A stretch of 64,000 bases of DNA from Anastrepha obliqua (GCF_027943255.1 NC_072893.1:9300001-9364000); one strand, 5' to 3'; numbered from the stretch's first letter, positions 31,850 through 45,154 are shown. Notes: generated by a model not told the origin, from the letters alone. Translations and numbers: made by a program.

Positions 31850-34640
31850 TGGTTCGGTGTTTAAAAGTCCAAATTCCTTGATTCCCATTCATTTGGAAGT
31901 GGCCAGGATAATTCGTCCGCATACGGTCCAAGCAGCTCACAACTTGCGGACTCCATCCAAGTATCCTCTAGGTAGCTTACAAACACCCGTTTGAGCACGA
32001 GCTAATGTGATAAGGCTAAGCAACTCAGAATATCTGGTTGTTCGCAGGGTTTGGGACACGCCACATAAAAACAACAGTTCCAGTGAAGACCAACAACAAA
32101 GCTTGGATGAAACCACCTTTTAACGTTGACGATCACCGCAAAACGAAAATGGACTACGATTGGAGAGTATACATCAGGAATGTCCGATCCCTCAATAGGG
32201 AATAGGAATAAGTGTCACTAACCAATTGGCGAATATCCTCGAAAAAGTGAAGGCTGACATAATCGCCATCCAGGAAATAAGATGGACAGGACAAGGTGAA
32301 TACAAGAGAGTGAGCTACGATATCTACTACTGCTGTTATGCGGAAAGGCGCGAATTGGTACGTGGGAAGCTTCGAGAAAAAGTCTCGAGGTTCACAGCCG
32401 TGAGCGAAAGGCTTGCCATGATCCATATCAAGGTTAAAGTTTTCAATATTAGTCTTATTTGCGGGCACGCCCCGACAGAGAAAAGAACTTTCATACGCCA
32501 GTGAGGACGCCTTATATAAGAGACTCTAGAACACCTATGACTGCTGCCCGGCTCGCGACGTGAAAGTCACCTTCAGGGATTGCAACGCAAAGGTCGGAGG
32601 AGAAGACGTTTTTAGTCCCACAGTCGGTCAATTCAGCCTCCACGAAACGGTATCGGATGAACGACTTTGCCGCGGCATGAAACATGGTAATTAGTAGCAC
32701 CAGATTTCGCCACCTCGACATCCACAAGGCCACAAGGCCACATGGCTATCCCCTGATCAGCGCACTCGCAACGTAATGGAGTATGTTGTGATCGATGGAA
32801 GGCATGCTTCCACAATGCTAGACGTACGCTCGTTCCGGGGCGTCAACATTGACTCCGACCACTATCTTGTTGCAGCTAAGATTCGCATGTGACTATGCAA
32901 TGCGTCCAGTGAAAGATTTAGTGCACAGCGAAAACTGGACGTTGGTAAGCTGCAATCAGAAAGGATAGCTGACGCGTGCACCGCTCAACTTTCGCAGTTG
33001 CTTCTCCAACCTGACTCCCTACCCGGTGATGCTAGTGGTCTCTGGGCGCATTTGGTTACAAGCGCCCGACACCAAATAACCAGTGATATGACTAGAAGTG
33101 CTGCGAAGCTGCTGCAGCTAGAAACACTGCGTACAGTCGAGGCCGCAGTGCGAGCTGGGCCTGAGAACTATCGGGAAAGAATAAAAAAACGGAGACGCCT
33201 CTTCAGAGGTGAAAAACACGAGCAGGAAAGTTGTGAACAAAAGGTACTTGAAGGGTACTGGGACAGGAATGATGTCAAAAAATTTGATCAGCAGGTCTGA
33301 CAGAAGATTACAAGCCTCTTGTAGTGATCAAAATGGGATATGGGTACACATACGAAGCTGGGACTGAGGTTATGTAGGAAACATTTCTCTAAATTACTGG
33401 CTGGCGATGTTGCTATCAATACCGCCGCTAGGAAAATGAACCTGGTATCATCAATTGAGGACGACGGAGTGGGTATTCTCCCACCTATGTAGCTATGATG
33501 TGGTCAGTTACGCTATTCAGCGAGTGAAGAAGCACATGGACTGCCAGCAGAATTGTTCAAGGCCGGCGGCAATGAACTGACTAAGTGCATGCATCAGCTT
33601 ATGATACCCAATGATTAGAATCTAAGTGTTATTTGTCCTGTATTGAAGAAAGGCGATCTTGCTATATGCGCCAACTATCTGGGGATCAGTATTATCGCCA
33701 TATTATATGAGGTTCTTTCGAGTGTATTGTGCGAAAGACTAAAACCATATGCCAGCTCACTGATTGGACCTTATCAGTGTGGTTTTAGACCTGGAAAGTC
33801 CCTCGACAATATCTTCACACTACGCCAAATCCTGGGAAAAGCCTATGGAAAAGTTAACTACATAACTTTTCATCTCTTTGTTGATTATAAGGCTGCTTTC
33901 GATAGCCCGATAAGGGATCGCTTATACACCACAATGTCTGAGTTCGGTATTCTCGTAAAACTGACTTGACTTTGCAAAATTACATTGAGCAACACGTTCA
34001 GCTCTGTCATGGTAGGAAAAGATCTCTCCGAACTTTTCAATACCGAGCGAGGTTTCAGACAAGGCGATCCACTATTGTGCGACCTCTTGAACTTCTTCGT
34101 GGAAGGTGTACTGCGAAGAGCCGGTGTTAATCGAAATGTCACTATTTGAACCAAAAGTGTCCAGCTCCTTGCATTTGCTGAATACGTTAACATCATAGGA
34201 CACTGCCAGCGAGATGTAACCGCAGCATTTTCTGCCATCGAAAGAGAGTCAACCAGAGTGGGCCAGGCGGTTAATGAGAGTAAGACGAAGTATATGGTGT
34301 CCACTAGAAATGATACACGGCGTTTTGGATCCAGCATTCTAGCGGGTAACTATGCTTTTGAAATTGTCAAGGAATTTATATATCTTGGCACCGCTATCAT
34401 AACTATATTAATAAATCGAATTGTTCGACATGTAAACGTTGGTGAGGCGTAAGTTTGTCAGTAGTCGCGTGTGATCCGTTAAAAAGCTCTATTAGAAAAA
34501 GTACCTCCAATCTTAACACCCTTTGTCTCATACAGTTCACTACTCCAGCGCTGCCAAGATGTGGTTATGTACACCAGTTGCTTCATCTATTCGCCACTTG
34601 TTAACGCTTGGCGAAAAGAAGAGGCCTGTTGTTTCCCTTA
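31850..34640 (+). pseudogene. RTE-like element, long copy (endonuclease and RT)
   Basis: The forward reading gives ADIIAIQEIRWTGQGEYKRV near 32250-32310, FNISLICGHAPTEK near 32445, RDCNAKVGGE near 32575 (GDFNA decayed) and VNIDSDHYLVAAKIR near 32845-32890 (the SDH motif). The linker has the frame 32998-33300. RT shows KKGDLAICANYLGIS, GPYQCGFRPGKSLDN, FVDYKAAFDS (catalytic D, near 33880), RGFRQGDPL near 34050, and AFAEYVNIIGH near 34170, where YADD has been lost. IYLGTA at 34380 follows. It then stops near the thumb. Shared 5' text GGGTTTGGGAC links it to 26401-27354. Confidence 0.8.
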
Positions 34641-34984
34641 GTTATTAAATTAACAACTCAGCAAATAATTTACATGCCACTCATACGTCATTGCGTAACC
34701 GTACACGCAGCGCTCGCACCAGGCGTAAGTGTAGCTGAAACTAAATGTTATGGAGTGTGAATTTGACACTGATTGTTGATGTTAATTGCCCGAAGACATA
34801 TGCGGCATGAACTCATACTCATACCCATAATTATTTGCACACATTCCTATCAGTATTATCGCTAATTATTTATTACGCCACTTCGGGATATTTTTGATAT
34901 AATTTCGGAATTCGTCCCGAAACTTATCTTTTCTAAATTTAGTAAAAATTCAATCAACTTCATATTTGTTATAAAAACCGTAAG
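34641..34984. other. Unassigned spacer
   Basis: No frame or motif recognised between two RTE-like fragments. Confidence 0.4.
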
Positions 34985-35530
34985 AAATTGGATTACGATA
35001 TGAGAGTATGCACCTGGAATGCTTGGACCCTCAATAGGAAAAAGGAATAAGTGTCACTAACCAATTGGCGAATACCCTCGATAAAGTGAAGGCTGACATA
35101 ACCGCCATCTAGGAAATACGATGGACAGGTGAATACAAGAGAGTGAGCTATGATATCTACTAAAGCTGGCATGCAAAAAGGCGCGAATTGGAATGCAGAT
35201 TTCTGGTACGTGGGAAGCTTCGAGAAAGAGTCTCGAGGTTCACAGCCGTGAGAGAAAGGATTGCCACGAACCGTATCAAGGCTAAAGTTTTCAATATTAA
35301 TCTTATTTGCGGGCCCGCCCCGCCAGAGAAAAACGACTGTGATACTAAGGACGCCTTTTACGCGAGATTCGAGAACATCTATAACCGCTGCCAGGCTCAC
35401 GACGTGAAAGTCAGCCTCGTCGAATGACAGTATACGGCTGATCGACTTTGCTGTGGCGCGTAACATGGTAATTAGCAGCACCAGCTTTCGACACCTCGAC
35501 ATCCACAGGGATTTATAAAATATTTGCGCA
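34985..35530 (+). pseudogene. RTE-like endonuclease fragment
   Basis: Opens with YDMRVCTWNAWTLNRKKE at about 34996, then a frame 35188-35427 with RIKAKVFNINLICGPAPPEK and FYARFENIYNRCQAHDVKV. The 3' part RLIDFA and FRHLDIH is frameshifted. It is more similar to the 31850 copy than to the 26401 copy, for example in the shared GKLRE-VSRFTAV. Catalytic GDFNA is missing and RT is absent. Confidence 0.75.
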
Positions 35531-35763
35531 TTCAATTTCCAATTTTGTTAAATCACTCTTTGTGTAGACTTCAATACAGAGTTTGATTGAAAGTAATGAG
35601 CCTTCCCGCGCGGAGCGTCTGCCAAGCGATCAACCGAATCGGCTGGTGGGGGTAAATGATCGTTGGACCCTCCCCTTCCACTAAAAACCGATCCCAGTTC
35701 GCTGGCAACAGCGGTGCAGTCAACATCGCTCCGCGCGTGAAAGCCGTTTTAAAAGTGAATTAG

Positions 35764-36225
<462 letters not shown>

Positions 36226-36239
36226 CCCCGGCGTTATAT

Positions 36240-36535
36240 CATAAAAAGGAGTACAACCCCAACACTATTACAGAAACTTTGACGAAATCGTCCCTGAAAC
36301 CGAAATTCGATGGTTGGCTAATAGTTTCAGACCTTATAAATCACATAGTACTGACGGTATGACTCCAGTGGAGCTTCAACGATTGCTTGATTCGACGATA
36401 GCGTAGCTTCTGGTCATTTTTAAAAGTTGCCTCAGGCTGTCATGTATTCGCGATAAGTGAAGAGAAAATAGGGAAGATTTTGCACGTTCTCCTGAAGGTC
36501 TTCAGACCAATCAAGAGTACCGCGTTAAAGGAGGG
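36240..36535 (+). pseudogene. Non-LTR RT N-terminal fragment
   Basis: The forward reading gives EIVPETEIRWLANSFRPYKS, STDGMTPVELQRLLDSTIA, then, after a stop, SCLRLSCIR and GKILHVLLKVFRPIKSTALK. These are RT blocks 0-2 (-FRPYKSPGTDG- and -DFRPISL-like) of a Jockey/R1-type element. Short and truncated on both sides. Confidence 0.6.
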
Positions 36536-36652
36536 CTGACTGTAAATAATTTGTATTAGATCATGAACAACAAAAAAAAAAGGAAGCTTAACTCAACATA
36601 GTAGTTCTTTGTTTAATAAGTTAAGCTTGATTAATTCTCTTTTCCAAAATAT

Positions 36653-37923
36653 GGGAGGTTGAATTAGTTTTAAAGGTTTTTTTCGAAGATTTGGGGCTTT
36701 ATTGTGAAAAAACGGTACAAAATAATTTATTCGAAGTATTGGCCATCGCTAGCTACAACTTTCGCCCATCTTTCGGGCAATTTCCGGATGCCGTTTCTCC
36801 AAAATTCTGGCCGCTGCTTGGCTATCCCATATTTTGGTAGCCTCGTACGAGGAGAACCGCTGGTCCGTCAAATCGAGACTCATATGCCGGAACAAATGAT
36901 AATCGGAGGGAGCTATGTCTGGACTATACGGCGGGTGGGGTAACACTTCCCAGCCAAGCGTTCCAAGGTATTTTTTGACAGGTTGAGCAACATGCGGCCG
37001 AGCGTTGTCATGTTGCAAAATAACCTTGTCGTGCCTTTTTACCGTTTCCGGCCGTTTTTCTTTCAATGCCCGGCTTAAACGCATCAATTGCAGTCGGTAA
37101 CGATCCCCCGTGATTGTTTCGCCCGGTTGGAGCAGCTCAAAATATACGACGCCGACCTGATCCCACCAAATGCAGAGCATGATTTTCTTGCCGTGAATAT
37201 TCTGCTTGGCCGTCGACGTTGATGCGTGGCCGGGCAAACCCCATGATTTTTTGCGTTTTGGGTTATCGTAGTGGATCAATTTTTCGTCGCCAGTCACCAC
37301 CCGATGCAAAAAACCCTTCCGATTTTGTCGCTCGATCAGCAATTCGCACGTAAAAAATCGCCGTTCGACGTCGCGCAGCTTCAACTCGTACGGGACCCAA
37401 TGTCCTTGCTTTTGGATCATTCCCATCGCTTTTAGACGCTTGCAAACGGTTGATTTATCAACGCCCAATGATTCAGCAAGCTCTTCTTGGGTTTGGAACG
37501 AGTCCTCGTTTACCAATTCCCCCAATTCCGCGTTCTCGAACTTTTTGGGCTGGCCAAGACGCTCCTTGTCTTCGGTGTGAAAATCACCACTTTTGAATCG
37601 TCGAAACCAGTACTCACATATTGAAATCGACGGAGTATGGTCTGGGTAGGCCTCCTGCAGCAATTGACGGGCTTGGGCTGTATTTTTTTTTCAAATTGAA
37701 GCAGAAAAGCAAAGCTTCCCGCAAATTGCGTTTCGACGGCACGAAAGTTGACATACTCGGAGCACGAAAACACTGCGTTGTTTATACTTCAGCGAAATGA
37801 CAGATACTGATAAACAAAGCCTAGGGATGAGGCTTTGTCATGAATATATATTCAGTATTGCCAACGCGATAAAGTGATAAATAGCGCCATCTGTGTGTCA
37901 CCTTTAAAACTAGTTCAACCTCC
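36653..37923 (-). mobile_element. Nearly complete cecropia-like mariner with TIRs
   Basis: The TIRs are GGAGGTTGAATTAGTTTTAA at 36653 and, inverted, GGAGGTTGAACTAGTTTTAA ending at 37923, with AGGT following in both. A TA follows the right end at 37924-37925; the left has TG in place of TA. The 1.27-kb length is normal for mariner. The enclosed transposase (separate entry) has only two frameshifts, making this the best preserved transposon in the window. Confidence 0.9.
36727..37754 (-). pseudogene. Mariner transposase, two frameshifts from open
   Basis: Starts MSTFVPSKRNLREALLF at 37754. A frameshift in an A-run near 37680-37690 leads into the 304-codon frame (37663-36749) with the HTH (EYWFRRFKSGDFHTEDKE, SLGVDKSTVCKRLKAMGM) and WVPYELK. 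It continues with GDEKLIHYDNP (first D, with L for the usual W), ILQHDNARPH (second D) and IAPSDYHLF (third D, 34 residues later). A second frameshift near 36840 restores KLPERWAKVVASDGQYFE and the stop at 36727. All three catalytic aspartates survive. DNA cut-and-paste would occur in the nucleus. Confidence 0.85.
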
Positions 37924-38999
37924 TAATAATAATCTCAATAAAATAAATATAAGCAAGAAATTGTCGGTAACTAAAACATGTGAGATATCGGGATCACGAA
38001 ATTAAGGGATGCCAAGATGAGCACTGCTACAAAGTCTGTGTTCGTGAAAACAAATTATTGAAGACTATTTGTAATTTCAATTAACCCGAAACTTATTTTT
38101 TCGCAGCATTAAGAAGATAAAAACAGACATTCAATCCCAAAATTTAATTCAGCTAAACTAATAAATGATCATTCCACTGAGAATTTTCGAGTATACGAAA
38201 GAGGCCAGTAAGAAGTGAAAAACAGCAGTTGCTTTGCGATTTGCCTTGACATAACAGCCAATGCATCTGCAAAGCTTATGATATACTTATTTCCCTCACA
38301 CCCGTATTATTTTTAATCTATTAAACGAAGTGTTCAGCTGTCTTCAAAGTTACAACAATTCGAAAGTAAACTTAGCGAGTCGTTAACCTGCACCTTTCAG
38401 CTTAAATTTAAGGTGCAAATTAAAAGTGTTATATAATTTATTTTAGCTGTCATTAAATTCTCATAACTTACTTTGATGCTTCCCAAGACGACTTCAAAAT
38501 TTAAATGCCTGCTTTTGTTTCTCTCTGTAATGGTTGCGACTTTCAAAGTTTCCACTGTCTACTGCCGAAACTGTCGCCTTTGTCTTTCTTGCTTGTGCCG
38601 GCTTCCACTGCAGTTGCATTGTCTTTGTTACTGGAAAATTAAACTTTACGCCTTGTGGTTTTGGCAGATAACTTAGAGAAAGGCGGAGGAGAAATATGGA
38701 GTGAATTGTCCTAACTTCATGAGTTGAGTGCATGGGAGTGAATGGGAATAGTTTAATACTTGCAAAATGTTGCGTTCAATTTATGTCGAGTTTGAGTAAA
38801 AGTTTTTGGTAAAAGATTGATAGAGATTATTTAATTTGAATGGTGATGCCACTAACTTCTATGGAAATGTTTTCTCGAGAGATGTTCGAAGGCATTTTTA
38901 ACTCTCGTGGCACTGCGTTAATCTGCTTGGTAGCAGTGAAATGAGACTCTAACCTAAACCTCGCATTCCAAATTGAGAAAGTACTCGAAGAATTTACCA
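37924..38999. other. Unassigned region
   Basis: No supportable gene or repeat. Short opposite-strand frames of 67 and 79 codons at 38473-38733 overlap and show no motif. Confidence 0.4.
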
Positions 39000-40740
39000 G
39001 TACTTACTTTTTTTACATTTTCCACACTTCAAATTCATACTACAGAAGTGTACATAGTGCTTATGGTTTCAGGAATGTTTCCAACCACAATCAGTGAGAT
39101 TATGGAAGGAGCTTTGGCATTACTCAGCAATTGGGCCACGGACTGTCGTTTAAGTGTTAACCCGAGAAAAACTGAACTGACTATTCACTAAGAAAACCAA
39201 GGTGCCAAACTTTAATCTCCCAAAACTAAACAGCGTCAGCCTCACGCTAACCAAACAGGCAAAATACCTCGGTGTTATCCTAGACCCCAAACTTAGCTGG
39301 AAGTCCAACGTAGAGTACAAGGTAAAGAAAGCGAATGTAGCACTTTACAAGTGTAAGAGAATGTTGGGTAAAAAATGGAGTCTCCAACCAAAACTAACCA
39401 ATAGGTCCTATACAGCCATTGCAAAGCCAATACTAACATATGCGGGACTAGTTTGGTGGCGTGCAACAGAAAGGAAATACAACAAAACTAAGCTGAACAA
39501 GCTACAAAGAACAGCGTGTATCTTAACTACAGGAGCGCTTAGCACCAGCCCTAATGACGCGCTCAATGTACTAACACATCTATTGCCATTAGATTTACAC
39601 ATTAAAACAATCGCTACTTGCAGCGCGGTTAGACTCAGAGACATAGGATAACAAGGTCGTACGGTCACAGTAAGATCCTCCTACAGGGACCCTCGCTGCT
39701 CAAAAACAGATCAGACTACACATTCTCCGACCTTAACTTCAAGAAAGACTTTAGGGTACGTTTTCCACCGAGAGCCGAATGGGGCAAGGTGAAGGTGATT
39801 GGAAAATACGATATCGAAATTTATACCGATGGTTATAAGATGAACTGTGGTGTGGAAGTCGAAGCCACTCAAATTATCTCAATCAACTCGACTTCCTGAC
39901 TATGCCAACGTGTTCCAGGCAGAACTTTTAGCGTTTAGAGAAGCATGTAAATCCCTAGAACTCTATAAGGAAGTTGGTGCAAGAGTAGCTATCTTCTCAG
40001 ACAGTCAAGCAGTTATAAAGGTCTTAGACTCCTACTCCATTCCATCCAAACTGGTCTTACAGTGTAGAAAAGAGCTGTAAATGCTTAGTCATTGGCTTGT
40101 TCCTTCATAGGGACGTACAGGGTAATGAGATAGCGGATGAGCTAGCAAGCCCTCCCTCCCCCTTACTCAACACATTGAAAGCATCCATAGCTTCACACTA
40201 TCATGCTTTAGCCGAAAGAAGATGGAAGCAAATAACTACATGTATTACAACAAAAAAACACATGGCCGTCATACCAAATCCAAAGGACGAATAACCTGTT
40301 AGGATTTTCTGCAGCCGGACTCAACCTCCCCTTCAATCCCATCTGCAGAAGCTGTCAAGTGGAAGGGGCGAAGGAAAGTATTTTGCACTATTTATGTGAA
40401 TGTCCGGGGCTAGCCAGGGCACGACTCCGCTCCTTCGGTAAGCCTTTCGTACAGCAAATTAAGGAGATCTCAGACATCGAGATAAAGGATTTGCTGTTAT
40501 ACTTGGACCTCCCTAAATGGATCTGGCTTGGAAACAAAATAAAAAAAAAAACAAAAAAAAAGACAACATCACACGAGACTGTGGTAGTAAAACGGTGCTG
40601 GTTACTAATTAGGAGTATTTCAGTGAAAATGTTGGTTGTGTTTGTCTCGTATAACTCATGCAAACGTTTAGTTGCGTATACGCAGTGCAGGTCGATGAGC
40701 AGAGCAGATGGGGAAAGGGTACTATAGTATTTACAACTAA
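39000..40740 (+). pseudogene. Non-LTR ORF2 3' half (RT palm, thumb, RNase H, knuckle)
   Basis: The forward reading gives LSNWATDCRLSVNPRKTELT (to 39180), then the clean frame 39202-39651 with KYLGVILDPKLSWKSN, YTAIAKPILTYAGLVWW and TGALSTSPNDALNVLTHLLP. RNase H shows IYTDGYKMNCG near 39820, FQAELLAFREACKSLELYK, IFSDSQAVIKVLDSYS and QGNEIADELAS near 40120. The knuckle block VEGAKESILHYLCECPG is at 40355-40410. An A-rich tract at 40540-40560 lies past the coding end. Five or more frameshifts, but all domains lie in order. The 3' end recurs at 46816-47100. Confidence 0.85.
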
Positions 40741-41547
40741 CTCACTTATGGCAGCAATTTTGATTTCAACTTAGACAGCTGCAAATTTGCAACAGTTTAT
40801 GTATTTATGTGTTAATCAGAATACACAGTGATGATCAGCCTTACATGCATACATAAACCTGAACCGGAGTTTCACTTAAAAGAAGCACCGGCCATAAAAA
40901 GCTGGGCTTTTCCTTAGCATATACCCCTCCTTACTTTTTTTTATTCACGAGCAATACACGAACCCTATTTTTGACTCTTTAATTTAATCAATAGTAGCAT
41001 TAAATACCTGCAGTGTTTCTTCTCATTTAACTTTCTTTTGTTCAAGCCTATTTTCTAATCAAATGCATACGCCCATGCACATCTGTGTAAACCCAAACAT
41101 GCGTACATATTTCTATGTCCTTTATATTCATTGCTCAATTGTCATAGTAAATTGTTGCTGTCATTTATAAAGTGCATCTGACACTTGCACTGTCAATTAA
41201 TTTGCATTTATTGTTCTGACATCCTGAATACATAGAAATAATTTGTGTATGGAATTTTGTACGAGTTAACACATATGTACATACAAATGGCCTTAAAGTT
41301 ATTATAAATATGCAGAATTGTAGAATTGTATTTGCATTCTCCTATAGGAAAATGTTCACACAACTATGCACAAGCATTTTGTATAATCATAAATATTTTC
41401 AGCAAATAGTTTTGCTTGGAGTTCCGTGTGAGCGACAATAAACAAGAAAATTTTTACCTTACTTTTTTTAAGACTTTATTAGTTATTTGAGAAACTTGTT
41501 AGGTAAGAAAGTGATTTCACTATTTCAATTAAAATACAAATCAATTT
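40741..41547. other. Unassigned AT-rich region
   Basis: No gene or repeat family recognised. Short ACATACATATTT-type simple sequence near 41100 and 41270. Confidence 0.4.
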
Positions 41548-41800
41548 TAAAAATAAATAATTGGCGCAAACATTTCTGTTAGGTGTTTGGTCGAGTTTCT
41601 CTTCCTATTTGTGGCGTGCTTCTTGATGTTGTTCCAGAAAAGGAGGGACCTACAGTTTTCAGCCGACTCCGAACTGCAAATGATTTTGTGGCAGAAATAC
41701 AGTCGGAAGTTTGCCATGGCCTGCCGAGGGGTGACCGCTGTTAGCAAAAACTTTTTCCATCATTTTAGTATTTCATGCACGAAGATTCCAACCTACATCT
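41548..41800 (-). mobile_element. tRNA-derived SINE, 5'-truncated
   Basis: Read on the reverse strand: AGGTTGGAATCTTCG (a one-base-changed B box), AACAGCGGTCACCCCTCGGC, TGTATTTCTGCCACAAAA, CCACAAATAGGA and the AACACCTAACAGAAATG tail with CGCCAATTATTTATTTTT. The order and spacing match the copy at 14712-15038. The A box and first ~50 bases are missing. Confidence 0.85.
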
Positions 41801-42301
41801 TTTATCCGGTTTTTATTTATTTTTTAATATCAATTATTTTTTAGAAAAATATGGCGCATTCCAAATACCGAATTGTTTTAGTTAAGTTTTTTTATAAAAC
41901 TTATGAAAACATGAGGGGTTTTCATAAATATTTCAAACTTTTTAATCTGAATAGTAAAAAAATGGGAACGCTGACTTATAGCTTATGAAATTTTAGTGAA
42001 GTGCAGGTTTGAAAGGTCTTAAAATTCACGTTGATTTTTGATAATTTTTTCTCTGATGGTGGTGCGCTTTTTCTCCATATGAGAAAACAAATTTTATTTC
42101 AAGAAAAAACAAAAAAATTAAAAGCAAACCATTTTTGAGGTACTTCAAACTGATACATTATTATTTCCATCGTCTTCAAAACTGCTTAGGAGAATATTTT
42201 TTAAGAATTCTGAAATTTTAATGAAAATTTTGTCAAATTAATGATTCGGACCACCTTTGTGGTGTTGCCGTGCATTCATGTAAATTATGGCACCATAAGC
42301 C
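41801..42301. other. Unassigned AT-rich stretch
   Basis: No frame or motif recognised. Confidence 0.4.
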
Positions 42302-43215
42302 TGAGGTAGGTGGGTGAAACGGTTGAAGTGCTACTTTGGAACTCCTCCAGTAGCACTAAAACCCCGTTCTGATTGCATCTTGGAGCCATCAGTGAAGACA
42401 GAGGTGCATGCTTCGGTGCAGATTTTCTCCTCGTTCTAACCCTGTCTATTTGGAAAGATTGCGCTAGCACGACCCTCAAACCCCAGTTTGATGTTGAGAT
42501 TTGTCCGAAGTTCGGTGTTAACTGCCGGAAAATGCTACCATGTCTTTTGAGAGATTGCCTCCAGAGCCCAATCTCTTTGACCTGCTTGCACTTTGAGTTG
42601 TGATGGAAATTAGTGCGAAACGACATTCAGGGCCGGTGATGCCAATACATCCAGCCCCCTCCAGTTTAGTCATATTATAGCTCTTCCGAAGGGCTTCCCA
42701 CCAGCCATCCATATGTCAAAATTGGCAGAACGGAGTTTGGAGTTAATTATCACTCCAAGATACCCTACTTCCGATAGAGGTGGAAGAACATGGTTGTTTA
42801 ATTTGGGAAGTCTAAAGTGTGGAGGTTTATATTTTGTGGTAAATAGCACCAGCTCCGTTTTGCCAGAGTCGACTTGGCGGCCGCAACTGGCAGCCTAGCG
42901 GCTGAGTACAGCCAGTGACGTTTCCAAATTCTTTGCCCTGACTGAGAGAAACGGTTCCGATATCATTAGGATCAAGTCATCGACGTATGCTACTACCTTA
43001 ACCCCACCCTTATTTAACACTTCCCCCCTGCGGCGTTCCCCTGCGCGCGTATCTAGTGACTTGTGCCCCCCTAGTGAATAGGGGCGCTCTTGCCACCGCA
43101 TTAATTTCCATACAACCAAGCAGGTAAGAAACCCAGAGACAGATACGAATAGGTCTTTCCACCGCCAGTCTATCTAGGACTACAAAATGGCACCCATAGC
43201 AACCATCGGGCAATA
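42302..43215 (-). pseudogene. Non-LTR RT fragment with YVDD, family of 27843-29650
   Basis: On the reverse strand, 43213-43010 ends RGTPQGG and then loses about 40 codons. A shifted frame resumes LNKGGVKVVAYVDDLILMIS (the catalytic YVDD near 43000), then TELVLFTTKYKPPHFRLPKL and VGYLGVIINSKL near 42760-42700. A thumb remnant leads to CTEACTSVFTDGSKM at 42380. There the RNase H is deleted and the family's 3' end (GGTGAAACGG, CACCTACC in reverse) follows directly. It is a doubly deleted copy. Confidence 0.8.
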
Positions 43216-44455
43216 ATCACTGCAATTGAAAAATTACGAATGAGCACGAGATTTTCCAAACGGCAGAATGGATAGAAAATAAAAAGTTTTGATGAGAAGC
43301 TCTTTGAAATAGCCTGAGACGACACCGAGATGGCGCGCTTACGGTGAAAGCTCCAGCGAAGGAGTTAAAGTCGACAATATCTAGGGCATGCGACACTGCT
43401 ATAATACGGCTAAAAGAGCGCAAAGCACGCAAGCTTGCATATTGGGGGAACGCCGACATTACTGAGCTGCGAGCGCAATGCAATCGGGTCAGAAGATTAT
43501 GCTAGCTCTCAAGCTTTAAAGAAAAGCGTTTTGCGCATCTTACAAGCGCCTAGCTACCTAAAGAGAATAATCTCTAGCTATGTATCTGATAGAGTCTTGG
43601 GTTACGACAGCGACATTGGCTGTCCATACGACAGAGACCGTACTAATCAGAAGCCGTAAGAAATTAGAAAAGGTGCTCTTCAGGATTGGCGGTTTAGGGT
43701 CTGCTCTGTCTTCAGAACGGTATCGGAAGATACGACACCCACTAAAGCTGGCCTATGTCCACTTGACCTGGCAACACAATAGATGTGTGCAGCCAAAGAT
43801 ATAAGGCGCAAGACAAACCAATGGGATCCAAATCATCACTTCCAAATTGCAAAACTACGCAGCGTAGACCAGTGGCAGACACGATGGTATAGTTCAGCAA
43901 AAGGTAGATAGACCCACCTCATCATCCCTAGAGTAAAATAATGGCTTGAAAGAAAGCACGAGAATGTCGATTACTATCTTACCCAAATCCTGTGGTCATA
44001 GAAGTTTTTAGTGTGCTCTACTCGTTTTGGTCATGAAGAAACTTCATACTGCGAACATTGCGAGCCAGGAATCGACGAAGATGCTGAAAATGTGCTTTCG
44101 TATATCATCATTTCAGAATACTTAGGAAAACGCTAAAAGATAAACTCGGCTGTAGCGTCACACCCGAGAATTTAGTGCCACTGATGCTGAACAACAACGA
44201 CTACTGGAACGACGTACAGCAAGTTCAAATTGCTAGAGCTGCACTACGAATTGCTGCTACATTCAGTGGCTCACCACTTTTGCCTCTCTGCGACTTCTTT
44301 TTGTTGCCCAACATGAAAATATGGTTCGGGCTTAAAATATTCCGCGTAATAGAGGAGATCATCCTCAAAAGAAGAGAGTCGACCACTACTCTTGGTACTT
44401 TTCGGTTGGACCTTTTCGGTGAAGTGGAAAGATGGATTTGAAAGGTAAAGGAAAT
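43216..44455 (+). pseudogene. R1-clade non-LTR ORF2 fragment
   Basis: The forward reading gives YWGNADITELRAQCNRVRRL near 43440-43500 (the endonuclease-RT linker style of R1/TRAS elements). TETVLIRSRKKLEKVLFRIG near 43625-43690 is the RT block after the catalytic YADD. After a gap comes THLIIPRVK, WLERKHENVDYYLTQIL near 43920-43990, RFGHEETSYCEHCEPGIDED (CCHC-like knuckle of R1, 44020-44090) and LGCSVTPENLVPLMLN at 44145-44190. The main RT palm is deleted. The end frame 44175-44441 runs on without motif. Confidence 0.7.
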
Positions 44456-45154
44456 CCATATGGAACTATAAAATAAACTAAAAAAGTTACCACTTCAATA
44501 CTTTTATGGTTGCTTGTTGCTCAAAAACTATAACTAATTGTTGCTCGGTTATTTTGCTAAATAAAAATTTTATAATGTAATCTTCATAAAACACAGCTCC
44601 ACCATTTTAATTTTTACTCTCCTTGTATTATAAGCTTTGATTCTTTAAATCTCAGCGACTAAAAGGCGAGATTTCTTTAGTCATCCAAATTGCATAGCAA
44701 ATAGTAATTTTCGATATCAACGATATAACCAAGCCAGCCTGTGGTAATTCGTTTATTCTTAACTTATTGTCAACTAAGAAAAATCATTCCATCTATCAAA
44801 GGCAAGTAGTGCAACATTAATTAGAATACCCACACAAACACTTGCATAAGGACTTGCATACGAGTACTCGTTCTATGCAGCTTCATTTCCAAAACAGTTA
44901 AGCAATTGTTGCGAGCCAAATCGTGAAGCGCATCTTCTTGAAAGCAAGCACCAGAAACCACTTGACTAATGATGTATAAATTTCAACAAATTTCGTGGAT
45001 GCTACAAAGAAGACAAATTCGCGCTATACAAATTGCACCGCAGTACGTAAACAGACACCGTCTCGTGCAGTCAAATAGTGCTTGATTTGAGGCACATGAA
45101 CAATGATAAAGGGTGTCGCAAAAAGGAATCAAGCCTCTGGTGGGGTAAGAAATT
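44456..45154. other. Unassigned region
   Basis: No gene, TIR or repeat recognised. Confidence 0.4.

Noticed and set aside
32154..32733. Reverse-strand frames such as MPANKTNIENFNLD
   Set aside because: They are antisense to the RTE-like endonuclease, and 35535-34993 repeats the same antisense pattern.
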